This document shows positions 1-8,247 of a DNA stretch of 45,135 bases, one piece after another. Made by a program: the position numbers and the translations under genes. A model generated the notes under the pieces. That model was given only the letters and a program-made list of their open reading frames with translations, had not been told where the DNA came from and did not search any database. Location of the stretch: positions 1 to 45,135 of the forward strand of contig JAFGVI010000035.1 of NCBI GenBank assembly GCA_016938065.1, written 5' to 3'. Positions within the stretch are counted from its first letter, which is position 1; each line of letters starts with the position of its first letter. The stretch comes from Deltaproteobacteria bacterium. Its GTDB lineage: Bacteria > Desulfobacterota > Anaeroferrophillalia > Anaeroferrophillales > Tharpellaceae.

Positions 1-85
1 CGAAGTGGTGGAATTGGTAGACACGCTATCTTGAGGGGGTAGTGGGTTAATGCCCGTGCCGGTTCGAGTCCGGCCTTCGGCACCA
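1..85 (+). tRNA. tRNA-Leu (anticodon GAG), 5' end cut by window start
   Basis: This is a class II tRNA with a long variable arm and a genomically encoded CCA at 83-85. The anticodon stem pairs CTATC (26-30) with GGTAG (38-42), and the loop at 31-37 carries GAG at 33-35. The acceptor 3' strand CTTCGGC pairs with CGAAG at the window start, so the first two bases (expected GC) lie just outside. It resembles other bacterial tRNA-Leu(GAG) genes. Its 3' end probably served as an integration site, because a decayed P4-type integrase follows within about 130 bases. Confidence 0.96.
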
Positions 86-120
86 TCTTGTTTTTCGATA
101 CTGTCCTCCAGTATCCTCCG

Positions 121-153
121 AAAAGCCCTGAGAAATCAGGGCTTTTCTTTTTT
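121..153 (+). terminator. Intrinsic terminator of tRNA-Leu
   Basis: A perfect 11-bp stem (AAAAGCCCTGA, 121-131, with TCAGGGCTTTT, 136-146) encloses a 4-base loop. A run of T residues follows at 148-153. It lies 36 bases after the tRNA CCA and is a textbook Rho-independent terminator. Confidence 0.9.
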
Positions 154-214
154 CTATTGTCCTATAGAGCCCAAACTGATTATTAAAATTCAGAAAGTTT
201 AGGGGTCTTATTAG

Positions 215-613
215 GGGGACTTTCCTTATATTTCACTGGCAGTGGCCCGGCAAAAAAGGGAGGAAGCCAGAACTTAAGGCCGCTCAGAACATCCGATCAC
301 GAAGCGGTTCGCAAAGAGTTAAAAGCAGCCGAAACCAGGGAGCAGGAAACCTTCGCCTTCGTGGCCTGCTAATGGCATGAAAAATTACAGTCGAAATGGA
401 CACCGAACACAGCCCGGGCGATTATTATGAGAATCTTGAAGAACAATATCTTTAAGGAATTCAGCGAAAAAAACCATCAACGCAATCAATGCCCTTATGC
501 TGTTTAATGCGCTGTGGAAAATGGAAACATGGGGGGTAAACTATTCGGCTCACCGGGTCCGGGGCCTCTGAGGTCAGATTTTTCGTTATGCCGTCGCTAC
601 CGGGCGGGCCGTC
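215..613 (+). pseudogene. Decayed P4-family tyrosine integrase
   Basis: No open frame survives, but conceptual translation across frames gives the central part of a P4-type prophage integrase in the correct order. Frame 2 at 215-274 reads FPYISLAVARQKREEAR. Frame 1 at 295-470 reads EAVRKELKAAETREQETF and then WHEKLQSKWTPNTARAI, interrupted by a TAA at 370-372. Frame 2 at 473-610 reads INAINALMLF and then AHRVRGL, a TGA at 569-571, and QIFRYAVATGRA. P4 integrases typically have the equivalents AREWHEK, KWTPNHA, TAHRVR and FRYAVATGRA. At least two frameshifts and two stops are present. The N-terminal domain is barely recognisable, and the catalytic C-terminal half with R-H-R-Y is missing. The remnant reads away from the tRNA-Leu 3' end, as expected for an integrase at its attachment site. 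Confidence 0.8.
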
Positions 614-1289
614 AACGACGATGATGTTGTTTTTTTCATAGTCCAGGGCGGTCAGAATTCTTTTTTGCGAGGCATTGGTCGGAATCGGACTGGCCGGCGT
701 ATTTGGCAACCCCGAAGATCGAAGCCGGAATGTAATCAATGTTGAGTTCGATTTTTTTCTGTTTAACAATTTTACTTTGCAACTGGTTGAGAATTTTCTC
801 CAGCTGCCGACGCAAAGCCAGATTATAGGCTCGCAGTCCCTCTTTCCGGGCGGCTTTTCGCTGCTGCTCAAGCAGCTCCCGCAAGTCGTGTTCTTCGCTA
901 TCGTCGGCGGCCTGGCCCGCGGCAAGGGTCAGTTGACCAGCTTGATCAACCGCAAAGAGCTCGCTCTGTTCCGCCAGGATTTCACATTCTTCCCGAAAAC
1001 ATTTTTCCAGAAACTCGGCGCTAAACTTCTCCTGCATTGTCTTCTCAATTTCCCCCAGTACCAGGTCGCGCTCAATAACAACCGCATGGTCATGTGCCGC
1101 TATCGATACCGAGGTCAGATCAGCCTGGGAGATTTTCTCCAGCAAAGTCCGCTGAAAATCGGAAAAGAGGGAAAAATCCAGCGTTTTTTCATCATTGGTC
1201 CACTTGTAATTAACCAGTTTCCCGAAATTGAAGCGAGTCTCGGTATAGGTGGCGAAGTAGTTGAGAATCTCTTGCGGCAGTTTTTTCAT
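599..1289 (-). pseudogene. Truncated, frameshifted AAA/helicase-type ATPase (N-terminal part)
   Basis: The open frame begins with MKKLPQEILNYF at 1289 (an in-frame ATG also lies at 1301) and runs through an acidic, partly coiled region to about 700. The homology then moves into a second frame, whose translation ends with PIPTNASQKRILTAL, then NNIIVVDGPPG. That looks like the Gln motif and the start of a Walker A loop of a large superfamily-I-like helicase (VVDGPPGTGKS-type). The reading stops being helicase-like at the second glycine of the loop, where integrase-derived DNA begins. So there is one 1-base frameshift near 690-700 and a complete loss of the ATPase core. The family identity of the N-terminal domain is uncertain. 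It lies directly downstream of the Abi_2 remnant on the same strand. Confidence 0.65.
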
Positions 1290-1618
1290 ATTGTATTCCA
1301 AAAGTTGGAGTAGCGACTTCTGTCATTTTTTATCATTTCGCCATTCTCCCAAAAGGGGTTGTTGGTCCATTTCTCGGGAAAACCCATGGCATTTGCCTGG
1401 ATGTGGTCAGGTTTGGGCAAGCAACTCAGCCAGTCGGAACCGGCATTGCTTTTAAAGTTGCGGGAGTTTTGTTCCGGAAAGAACAGGGCATAATCGGAAT
1501 GGCGGTAGTAACCGATGAAACGCAGATAATGGGGTGCGCGCTGCCGGTTTGGAATAAGTAACTTTCTTGAAAACAAGTGATCGAACTGCCCTATTTCATT
1601 TAGGAAAAAACCTAACAC
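1286..1618 (-). pseudogene. Internally deleted Abi_2 (AbiD/AbiF-like) abortive-infection gene remnant
   Basis: The 110-residue frame joins two pieces of an Abi_2-like protein. Residues 20-47 read LLIPNRQRAPHYLRFIGYYR, which corresponds to the conserved N-terminal segment (usually ...DRQRALHYLRFIGYYRLSGY). Residues 68-90 contain IQANAMGFPEKWTNNPFW, resembling the family C terminus (AMGFPxxW...PLW). Full Abi_2 proteins are about 300 residues. The roughly 200 residues between these parts, including the HEPN-like RNase centre, are absent, so the product should be inactive. The stop overlaps the start of the downstream helicase remnant. Identification is from remembered family motifs. The alternative is a small unknown protein, which I consider less likely. 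Confidence 0.6.
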
Positions 1619-1753
1619 TTAACCGATTCAAAAAATTACGGCAACTCTTTTCTGGGTACTTCTCAATTTTTATGCCGGTGGCTAATCTCCGCCATATTTG
1701 CTGCTGTCCTCTCGGCCAACAAAGGTTCTCAAAAAAAGCGTTCCGTTATGCCT

Positions 1754-2764
1754 TCAACCAGCCAGAGGAGCAATCAGTTCCTGAATACTCTCGCGCCAGG
1801 CCAGTTGTTCCTGGACGTCGTTTCTTTCTTTGGCCAGCCAGGCCAGGGCTTGACTAATATCGTAGAGGTTATTGCATTGCTCCGGCGTCCCGGGAACCCG
1901 TTGTGCCCGCTTTACCGGAATTGATGTCGGTACATTATCTTTATAGGGGCCGACGATCTTGGCATCGCAACCAGTGTGGGCAATGTGGAAAAAACGGGCG
2001 GCCGCTTTAAAACCCCAGTCCTTTTTCAGTCGGCCGTTGATCCATGGCTTCAGCTCCTCCGGAGATATCCTCTGTTTGCGCCAGCGCTCGAAATTCTGCT
2101 TTTCATTATCGGACTCACCAATGCCCATAGTCAACACCGCCGCGATGTCATTGATACTTAAGTCACCGACATGGCGCCGGCGCAGCTCGGACTTGGTGAC
2201 CCCGATTACCAGGCCGTTGCTGCAAACAAATCTGAACCAGCCCACCAGGGCGCGAAAACGGGAACTGCCGTCAACCGAATTGTAACATTCAAGCCGCATA
2301 GCCATACGGTTGCCGTCGCCAGGATCGTATTCATACTTCTTGGGCAGATAGAGGCTCAAAGCCATTCGTTCGCCATAGGCAGTTAATTTCAACTCAGCTT
2401 CCACATCTTCAGGGTCGATTGCGGCTTTGACGAGGGCTTTTTCAGCCGCATTGACCACGGCCAGGTGCGGCACCAGAACGTAGTTTTTCGACACCACACC
2501 GACCGGGACAAAGGTTTGATCATCCCCAAAGGGCCGGCGCACGATTGTATCAAGACGATCGTTGATCCTGGTGCTTTTATAATTTGGCTGCGGCAGAGCG
2601 AAAGCTCGCCGCTCAAATTCCGGGATAAAGCTTTTTATTTCCGCTAGATTGCCTTGCTGATATGAAATCGCCGAGTTGAACCACTTAGGCTGGTCGCCTT
2701 CTACTGCAACGGTGTCAGGATTTTGAACTTGTGGCTGCTCAAACATAAAGGCCTGCCGGTTCAT
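1754..2764 (-). CDS. DUF932 (phage/plasmid-like TIGR03299 type) protein
   Basis: This 336-residue protein appears intact. The start is supported by a purine-rich AAGGGGGGAG just upstream of the ATG. The pattern fits DUF932: an N-terminal segment with VRRPFGDDQTFVPVGVVSKNY, then a central LECYNSVDGSSRFRALVGWFRFVCSNGLVIG and a helical C-terminal part. In this family the phrase around 'RFVCSNGL' is characteristic. DUF932 proteins are found mostly on plasmids, phages and islands, and no biochemical activity is established. There is no signal peptide or membrane segment, so it is probably cytoplasmic. The gene begins 20 bases after the VIT/vWA gene and likely shares its transcript. Downstream lie the Abi_2 and helicase remnants. 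Confidence 0.75.
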   Translation of the reverse strand: MNRQAFMFEQPQVQNPDTVAVEGDQPKWFNSAISYQQGNLAEIKSFIPEFERRAFALPQPNYKSTRINDRLDTIVRRPFGDDQTFVPVGVVSKNYVLVPHLAVVNAAEKALVKAAIDPEDVEAELKLTAYGERMALSLYLPKKYEYDPGDGNRMAMRLECYNSVDGSSRFRALVGWFRFVCSNGLVIGVTKSELRRRHVGDLSINDIAAVLTMGIGESDNEKQNFERWRKQRISPEELKPWINGRLKKDWGFKAAARFFHIAHTGCDAKIVGPYKDNVPTSIPVKRAQRVPGTPEQCNNLYDISQALAWLAKERNDVQEQLAWRESIQELIAPLAG

Positions 2765-2784
2765 GGCTCCCCCCTTCTTTTGTT

Positions 2785-5004
2785 TTAAAGGTTATGTTCA
2801 GTCTGGCCGGCAGAAGCCATTCCCCAGTCGTCCCGGCTGATTTTGGCGAAGGCCTCGGTCATGCGTGTAGACAGTTGTATATAGAGAAACAGCGATTGTT
2901 GGCCGCTGCTGATGATGTGCCGGATTTTGCGGTCGAACTTACTGCCGACCTGGGTTTGGGCCAGGACAGACAGGAATGAAAGTACAACTATTTTCTCCGC
3001 GGCCAGGGGGGCGTATTGTTTGGCGATTGATTTGATCAGTTCGAGGACCGGCTCCGGCAGGCGGCAGGCGAGCAGTTCCGCGTAGGTTTCCATCTTGAAG
3101 CCCAGCCAGGGCTTACTCCGGCGCCGATTGCAGCATTCAATGAAGTCTGCCGGAGTCGCGTTAGAGGCCCCGATGGACAAGGGAATACTGTAACGAATGT
3201 TTGATTCTTCAACTAACTTTCTTCTAATGAAACATGGTGTGTAATACGATTCAACACATTCAGACATTACGGTTCCGTTACCGCCCCAGCCGGCGGCCAG
3301 CATGTTTTCGACCCGGCTGAAAAGCGGCAGAGTATCGGCTTTTTCTTCCTGGCATCTTTCATCGATGATCAGGTAGTTGGTTTTTTTCGTGATCAGCTGG
3401 TATTTGAGGGCATCTTCGAGGGCGGCAGCATCATCTTTAAAGGCCAGAGTACTGCTTCTGTAGATCCGGGCCAGGGTGCCCGGGCCTGATTCGCTATCCA
3501 GTGAAGCCTCCGCCAGGTCGATCTGGGTCTGCAACTTCTGATCATGGCCGTAATCGGCGGTCAAGCTTACCGTCCCGGTCGGCTTTTCCTGGTATTCGGC
3601 GAAGAAAAACAGGGTGTTGCCGAAAAACGACTGGCTGTTGAGCGGGGCTTCAACCGTTGCCGGACGGCCCGGCCAGGCAATGGCGAGATTGCGGCAGGCG
3701 GGTGAAAAGATTCTTTGGGTCTGGGTGATGATGGCCTCCTTGATTTCTTCGTTGGGGGATACCATTTCACAGGCGCCGCCGGTTTTCTCGGCAAGCAGGC
3801 GAACGAAGCTCTCATTGGCACTGCTGCCGATGCCGATCGTAAAAAAACGGCGACCGGATTTTTCCGCCTTTTCTATCAGCGCATCGCCTTGCCAGACTTC
3901 ACCGTCGGTCAGCAGGATGATGTCGCGGGTCTGCGCATCGGCCAGGGCCTGGTTGACCGCCAGGCCGATTTCGGTGCCGCCCATATCGGCTTCCAGGCCG
4001 CGGGCAAATCTTTTGGCCAGAGCCAGATTTTCGAGATTAGCCGGTTTCAGTTTCCGGTGTAGCGACTGAGTTGAGGAACCGAAAGCAATCAGATTAAACC
4101 TGTCTTGGGGCTCCAGTAAGGACAAAGCCTCAATCAACCCTCGCCGAGCCAGAGTTATCGAATCCCCGCCCATCGAACCGGAACAATCAATCAGCAGGCT
4201 CAGATTCCTTGGTTGTCTGGACACCTCTTCCGGCCGTTTCAGGAAGAATGAGGCCATGGCGACGTAGCCGTTAAAATCATAGCCGATCATCGCCATCCGT
4301 TCCGGAATGTCGGCCTGTTTGATCAGGCAGATAAAATCCCGGTCCATAAAGGCCTGTCGGCGGCCAAGAGAAATGACGGCGCCGTCGGCATCCTTTTGCA
4401 TAAAAATCTGGTGGCTGGGGCTGACAACCTCGGCATTTTTAAGCTGCCCCCGGAGTTTGAGACGCAGGGAGAATCTGTTTTCCGCCAGCAGGCTGATTTC
4501 CGGGACCTGGTGATCTTCGAGGCCGGCGGCGCCGGGGTCGCCGTAGCGCGGGGCGATGGTGGTCGGCAGGGAAAACCTCAGGCAGCCGTCATGCCAGCGC
4601 AGCAACTCGGCATAGTTTAATGTAATGGTCACCTTTTCACCGGCCTGTAAATTGCCGACGTTCATCGAATACATGCCGGATGTGAGCTCTTCCAGCATAA
4701 TCACCCGGTCGCCTGCGGTAATTCCGTCTTCATACTGGTTCCTGGCTTCATACTTCTCACTGACCACACCTAGCAGTTTTCTCTCGCCGACAGCGACCTC
4801 GAGACTGGTTAGAATCGCCTTCATGGGCAGAGGAAAGGTATAAACCGCCTCGATATTGTCATCGGAATGATTGACATATTCCTGGACTATACTCACCCGG
4901 CTGAGGAGGTTGTCGATTTCCCCGGCGATGGTGACCTGTTCGAGTACCGACCGGCCTTGATCGGTGAAATAATTTCCGCGGGGCTGGCTTGCTTCAATGA
5001 TCAT
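2785..5004 (-). CDS. VIT and von Willebrand type A domain protein, cytoplasmic type
   Basis: This is a 739-residue protein. Residues about 20-155 form a VIT (vault/inter-alpha-trypsin) domain, with the typical VEAVYTFPLP-like strand, EKYEARNQYEDG and a GSM-like YSMNVGNLQAGE. A vWA domain follows, with a complete metal-ion-dependent adhesion site: DCSGS near residue 273, GGTEIG further on, and LLTDGE. About 250 C-terminal residues are of unknown type. Known bacterial VIT-vWA proteins often carry a signal peptide and membrane anchor. Neither is visible here, so a cytoplasmic scaffold or protein-binding role is inferred. The start codon overlaps the merR-like stop by 11 bases, which suggests translational coupling. 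The DUF932 gene follows 20 bases later. Confidence 0.88.
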   Translation of the reverse strand: MIIEASQPRGNYFTDQGRSVLEQVTIAGEIDNLLSRVSIVQEYVNHSDDNIEAVYTFPLPMKAILTSLEVAVGERKLLGVVSEKYEARNQYEDGITAGDRVIMLEELTSGMYSMNVGNLQAGEKVTITLNYAELLRWHDGCLRFSLPTTIAPRYGDPGAAGLEDHQVPEISLLAENRFSLRLKLRGQLKNAEVVSPSHQIFMQKDADGAVISLGRRQAFMDRDFICLIKQADIPERMAMIGYDFNGYVAMASFFLKRPEEVSRQPRNLSLLIDCSGSMGGDSITLARRGLIEALSLLEPQDRFNLIAFGSSTQSLHRKLKPANLENLALAKRFARGLEADMGGTEIGLAVNQALADAQTRDIILLTDGEVWQGDALIEKAEKSGRRFFTIGIGSSANESFVRLLAEKTGGACEMVSPNEEIKEAIITQTQRIFSPACRNLAIAWPGRPATVEAPLNSQSFFGNTLFFFAEYQEKPTGTVSLTADYGHDQKLQTQIDLAEASLDSESGPGTLARIYRSSTLAFKDDAAALEDALKYQLITKKTNYLIIDERCQEEKADTLPLFSRVENMLAAGWGGNGTVMSECVESYYTPCFIRRKLVEESNIRYSIPLSIGASNATPADFIECCNRRRSKPWLGFKMETYAELLACRLPEPVLELIKSIAKQYAPLAAEKIVVLSFLSVLAQTQVGSKFDRKIRHIISSGQQSLFLYIQLSTRMTEAFAKISRDDWGMASAGQTEHNL

Positions 5005-5434
5005 CTTCGCTTCTCCTGATTTCGCTCAAGGCGGTCATGATGGTTTTGCTAAATCTGCGCAACTGTTCCGGGCTGAGCCGGGAACGCTCGGGCTCGATCT
5101 GCAGCTCGATGCCGTCAGCCAGGTGAATGTGACTCCAGACTTCGATTGCACCGGGTTTTCTCGGTTTCGCCGGCGGCAGGGGCGCAGCCGACCCAGGGCC
5201 TCCCTGATCCTCGATAATTTCCTTGATGCGCTCGAGGCTCAGGCCGGCATCCTTCCATTTTTTGATGGTCAACAGCTGTTCAAGATGCCGGTGAGTATAG
5301 AAAGAACCCTTGCCGCCGGAGCCTTCGGGACGGTCAACCAGTTCATTTTGCATGTAAAAGCGAACCTTGCGCTTATTCATGCCGACCAGAGAGCAGAGCT
5401 CATCCAACGTGAATGTGGCGTGCTTATTTTTCAT
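4994..5434 (-). CDS. MerR-family transcriptional regulator
   Basis: This is a 146-residue protein with an N-terminal winged helix: FTLDELCSLVGMNKRKVRFY, then the wing with GGKGSFYTHRHLEQL, then KKWKDAGLSLERIKEII. This is the classic MerR_1 arrangement. The C-terminal half is short, proline-rich and lacks the cysteine metal-binding pattern, so the effector is unknown. I chose the ATG at 5434 because a sigma-70-like promoter would start transcription almost at this codon and there is no ribosome binding site. A GTG at 5452 in the same frame would add six residues. It is first in the operon with the VIT/vWA and DUF932 genes and is probably autoregulatory. Confidence 0.85.
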   Translation of the reverse strand: MKNKHATFTLDELCSLVGMNKRKVRFYMQNELVDRPEGSGGKGSFYTHRHLEQLLTIKKWKDAGLSLERIKEIIEDQGGPGSAAPLPPAKPRKPGAIEVWSHIHLADGIELQIEPERSRLSPEQLRRFSKTIMTALSEIRRSEDDH

Positions 5435-5470
5435 AACACTTGTTTTTAACACTTTTTATGTCAATGTCAA
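5435..5470 (-). promoter_or_regulatory. Candidate leaderless promoter with 7-bp direct repeat (MerR operon operator)
   Basis: On the minus strand there is TTGACA (5465-5470), immediately followed by a second TTGACA (5459-5464), and a TAAAAA -10-like box (5443-5448) 16 bases from the first. Transcription would begin around 5435, next to the ATG at 5434. The exact repeat AAGTGTT occurs twice (5448-5454 and 5435-5441) with a 13-bp period, flanking the -10 box. This is a plausible binding site for the encoded regulator. The promoter assignment is inferred from base patterns only. Confidence 0.45.
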
Positions 5471-5510
5471 GAGATAATTTTCCGCTATCGACTTTATTCC
5501 TTTGCACCAT

Positions 5511-5548
5511 AAAACTAAAAGGGTTGTAATCTTAACGGATTACAACCC
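5511..5548 (-). terminator. Intrinsic terminator downstream of mdh
   Basis: A perfect 11-bp stem (GGGTTGTAATC 5521-5531 with GATTACAACCC 5538-5548) encloses a 6-base loop. On the minus strand it is followed by TTTTAGTTTT, ending transcription that leaves mdh. On the plus strand a T-rich run also follows (5549-5558), so it may work in both directions. Confidence 0.88.
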
Positions 5549-5623
5549 TTTTGTTTTATTTATCACACAACCGAGGGGCAGCTTCAAGCTCCGCACCCCC
5601 GGTTTACGATATGCGTAAAAATT

Positions 5624-6676
<1,053 letters not shown>

Positions 6677-6724
6677 CTATAAGACTTCCTGAGACCATCC
6701 CGACAACCTGCACCGGCTGTGTAT

Positions 6725-6753
6725 ACAGTATGCAAAAGAGACTGTGATGTCAA
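6725..6753 (-). promoter_or_regulatory. Candidate mdh promoter with overlapping dyad
   Basis: On the minus strand TTGACA (6748-6753) is followed after 17 bases by TACTGT (6725-6730). It lies within a dyad-like stretch, GCATACTGTATAC (6721-6733), that would suit a dimeric repressor of GntR type. The predicted leader to the mdh ATG is about 100 bases. The -35 box is perfect and the -10 weak. Evidence is pattern only. Confidence 0.4.
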
Positions 6754-6840
6754 GAAAAAACTGTCTCCGCAATTTAGATTGACAGAGTTAAACCTGAACA
6801 CTAAGCTGGATGATCTTTTTATAGTAACGGGCTGTTTCAG

Positions 6841-6866
6841 CCAACCACCCTGACCAACCACCCTGA
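6841..6866. repeat. Perfect tandem duplication of a 13-bp unit
   Basis: The unit CCAACCACCCTGA occurs twice without a gap (6841-6853 and 6854-6866), directly before the AAGGA ribosome binding site of the flavoprotein gene. It looks like a replication-slippage duplication in the leader. Confidence 0.85.
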
Positions 6867-6885
6867 TAAGGATATGTTAACTGCC

Positions 6886-8151
6886 ATGAGTGATACAATA
6901 AAACCCAGAATCATTGTTGTCGGCGGTGGCGCGGCCGGACTCATGGCCGCCGGCGCGGCAGCCATGAACGGGGCTCGTGTCCTGCTTTTAGAAAAAATGA
7001 AACAGCCGGGCCGCAAGCTGGCGATCACTGGCAAAGGGCGCTGTAATCTCAGTAACAGTGCTGATATTGCTGGCTGCATTGAACATTTCGGCAAAAACGG
7101 ACGTTTCCTGCGGCAGGCTTTACAGGCTTTTTCGAACCATGACCTGATCGAATTTTTTGCCACTCTGGGACTTGAAACCGTCACCGAAAGGGGGGGGCGG
7201 ATCTTTCCCGTAAACGGCAAAGCCCCTGAGGTGGTTCAGGTTCTGCGACAGTGGCTGAAAAAAAGCGGCGCAACTATCCGCCTCTCCACTCCGGTTGAAA
7301 AGCTTCTGCTCGAAAATAACCGAATAGTCGGCGTCGTAGCCAATGGCGCCACCTTCGCCGGCTCAGCCCTCATCCTGGCAACCGGCGGGCTCTCCTACCC
7401 GGTAACCGGCTCAACCGGAGACGGCTACCGTCTGGCCGAAAGTGTCGGACACCATATTATTCCGGTACGGCCGGCTCTAATCCCGCTACTCAGCAGCGAC
7501 TCAAGTTTAAAAAATCTGGCGGGCCTGAGTTTGCGCAACGTAAACGTCCGCCTCTTTATTAAGCAGAAAAAGGTTAAAGAAATTCTGGGTGAACTGCTTT
7601 TTACCGAAGACGGCATCAGCGGCCCTACGGTGCTGACCTTGAGCGGTATGGCCGTTGATGCTCTGGCGAATCAGGATGAGGTCAGCATCAGTATCGACCT
7701 CAAACCGGCCCTCGACGAGCCAAAACTTGAAGCCCGGCTTCTGCGCGACCTGCAGACGCGGAGCAAGGAAACTCTCCACTCCCTGCTTCGGGGACTACTG
7801 CCGCAGGAGCTCGTGGGCACCTGTCTTGAACGCAACTCGATCAATCCGGATTGTTGCGGTCACCAGGTAACCCAGGCGCAGCGCAAACGCTTACGCGCCT
7901 GGCTGAAAGATTTCCGCCTGCCAATCAGCGGCTGCCGCTCCATGGCTGAAGCGATAGTCACAGCGGGTGGGGTAGACACTAAAGAGATCGACCCCAGAAC
8001 CATGGGTTCACGCCTTATCAAGAACCTGTTCTTTGCCGGCGAGCTCATTGATCTACAGGCTGATACCGGTGGCTTCAACCTGCAGGCCGCCTTCTCAAGC
8101 GGTCATCTGGCTGGTACGGCCGCCGCCCGGGAACTGGATTACGCACCTTGA
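6886..8151 (+). CDS. BaiN/HI0933-family FAD-dependent oxidoreductase
   Basis: This is a 421-residue flavoprotein of the HI0933/YhiN/BaiN family. The dinucleotide-binding motif VVGGGAAGLMAAGAAA is at the N terminus. It is followed by the family marker GRKLAITGKGRCNLSN, a central ILATGGLSYPVTGSTGDGY, and the C-terminal FAD segment FAGELIDLQADTGGFNLQ. Length matches the family (about 400). The physiological substrate is generally unknown, and BaiN in gut clostridia acts on bile acid intermediates. Two starts are possible, ATG 6874 and ATG 6886. The AAGGA at 6868-6872 is too close to the first, so I chose the second. The gene is divergent from mdh and is followed by clpB. Confidence 0.92.
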   Translation: MSDTIKPRIIVVGGGAAGLMAAGAAAMNGARVLLLEKMKQPGRKLAITGKGRCNLSNSADIAGCIEHFGKNGRFLRQALQAFSNHDLIEFFATLGLETVTERGGRIFPVNGKAPEVVQVLRQWLKKSGATIRLSTPVEKLLLENNRIVGVVANGATFAGSALILATGGLSYPVTGSTGDGYRLAESVGHHIIPVRPALIPLLSSDSSLKNLAGLSLRNVNVRLFIKQKKVKEILGELLFTEDGISGPTVLTLSGMAVDALANQDEVSISIDLKPALDEPKLEARLLRDLQTRSKETLHSLLRGLLPQELVGTCLERNSINPDCCGHQVTQAQRKRLRAWLKDFRLPISGCRSMAEAIVTAGGVDTKEIDPRTMGSRLIKNLFFAGELIDLQADTGGFNLQAAFSSGHLAGTAAARELDYAP

Positions 8152-8247
8152 CAGCTCCGAAATTATCACTAATTTAAATGTGTTCAACGCGCTCTATATC
8201 CATTATGCTCACATAGATAAATCCAATATAAGGAGAGCTCACTCACT

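Noticed and set aside
675-1313. 212-codon open frame on the plus strand
   Set aside because: It is the antisense shadow of the helicase remnant, with hydrophobic low-complexity translation and no domain; the minus strand carries the recognisable protein.
2765-5560. Search for a second copy of the tRNA-Leu 3' end as the far attachment site of the island
   Set aside because: I scanned by eye for GGTTCGAGTCC and CTTCGGCACCA beyond the tRNA and found no copy. The far boundary of the island stays undefined.
8148-8176. TTGACA plus AT-rich box as a clpB promoter
   Set aside because: The -35 overlaps the end of the preceding gene and no -10 better than three of six matches exists at 16-17 bases. 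No sigma-32 or CIRCE element was seen either.
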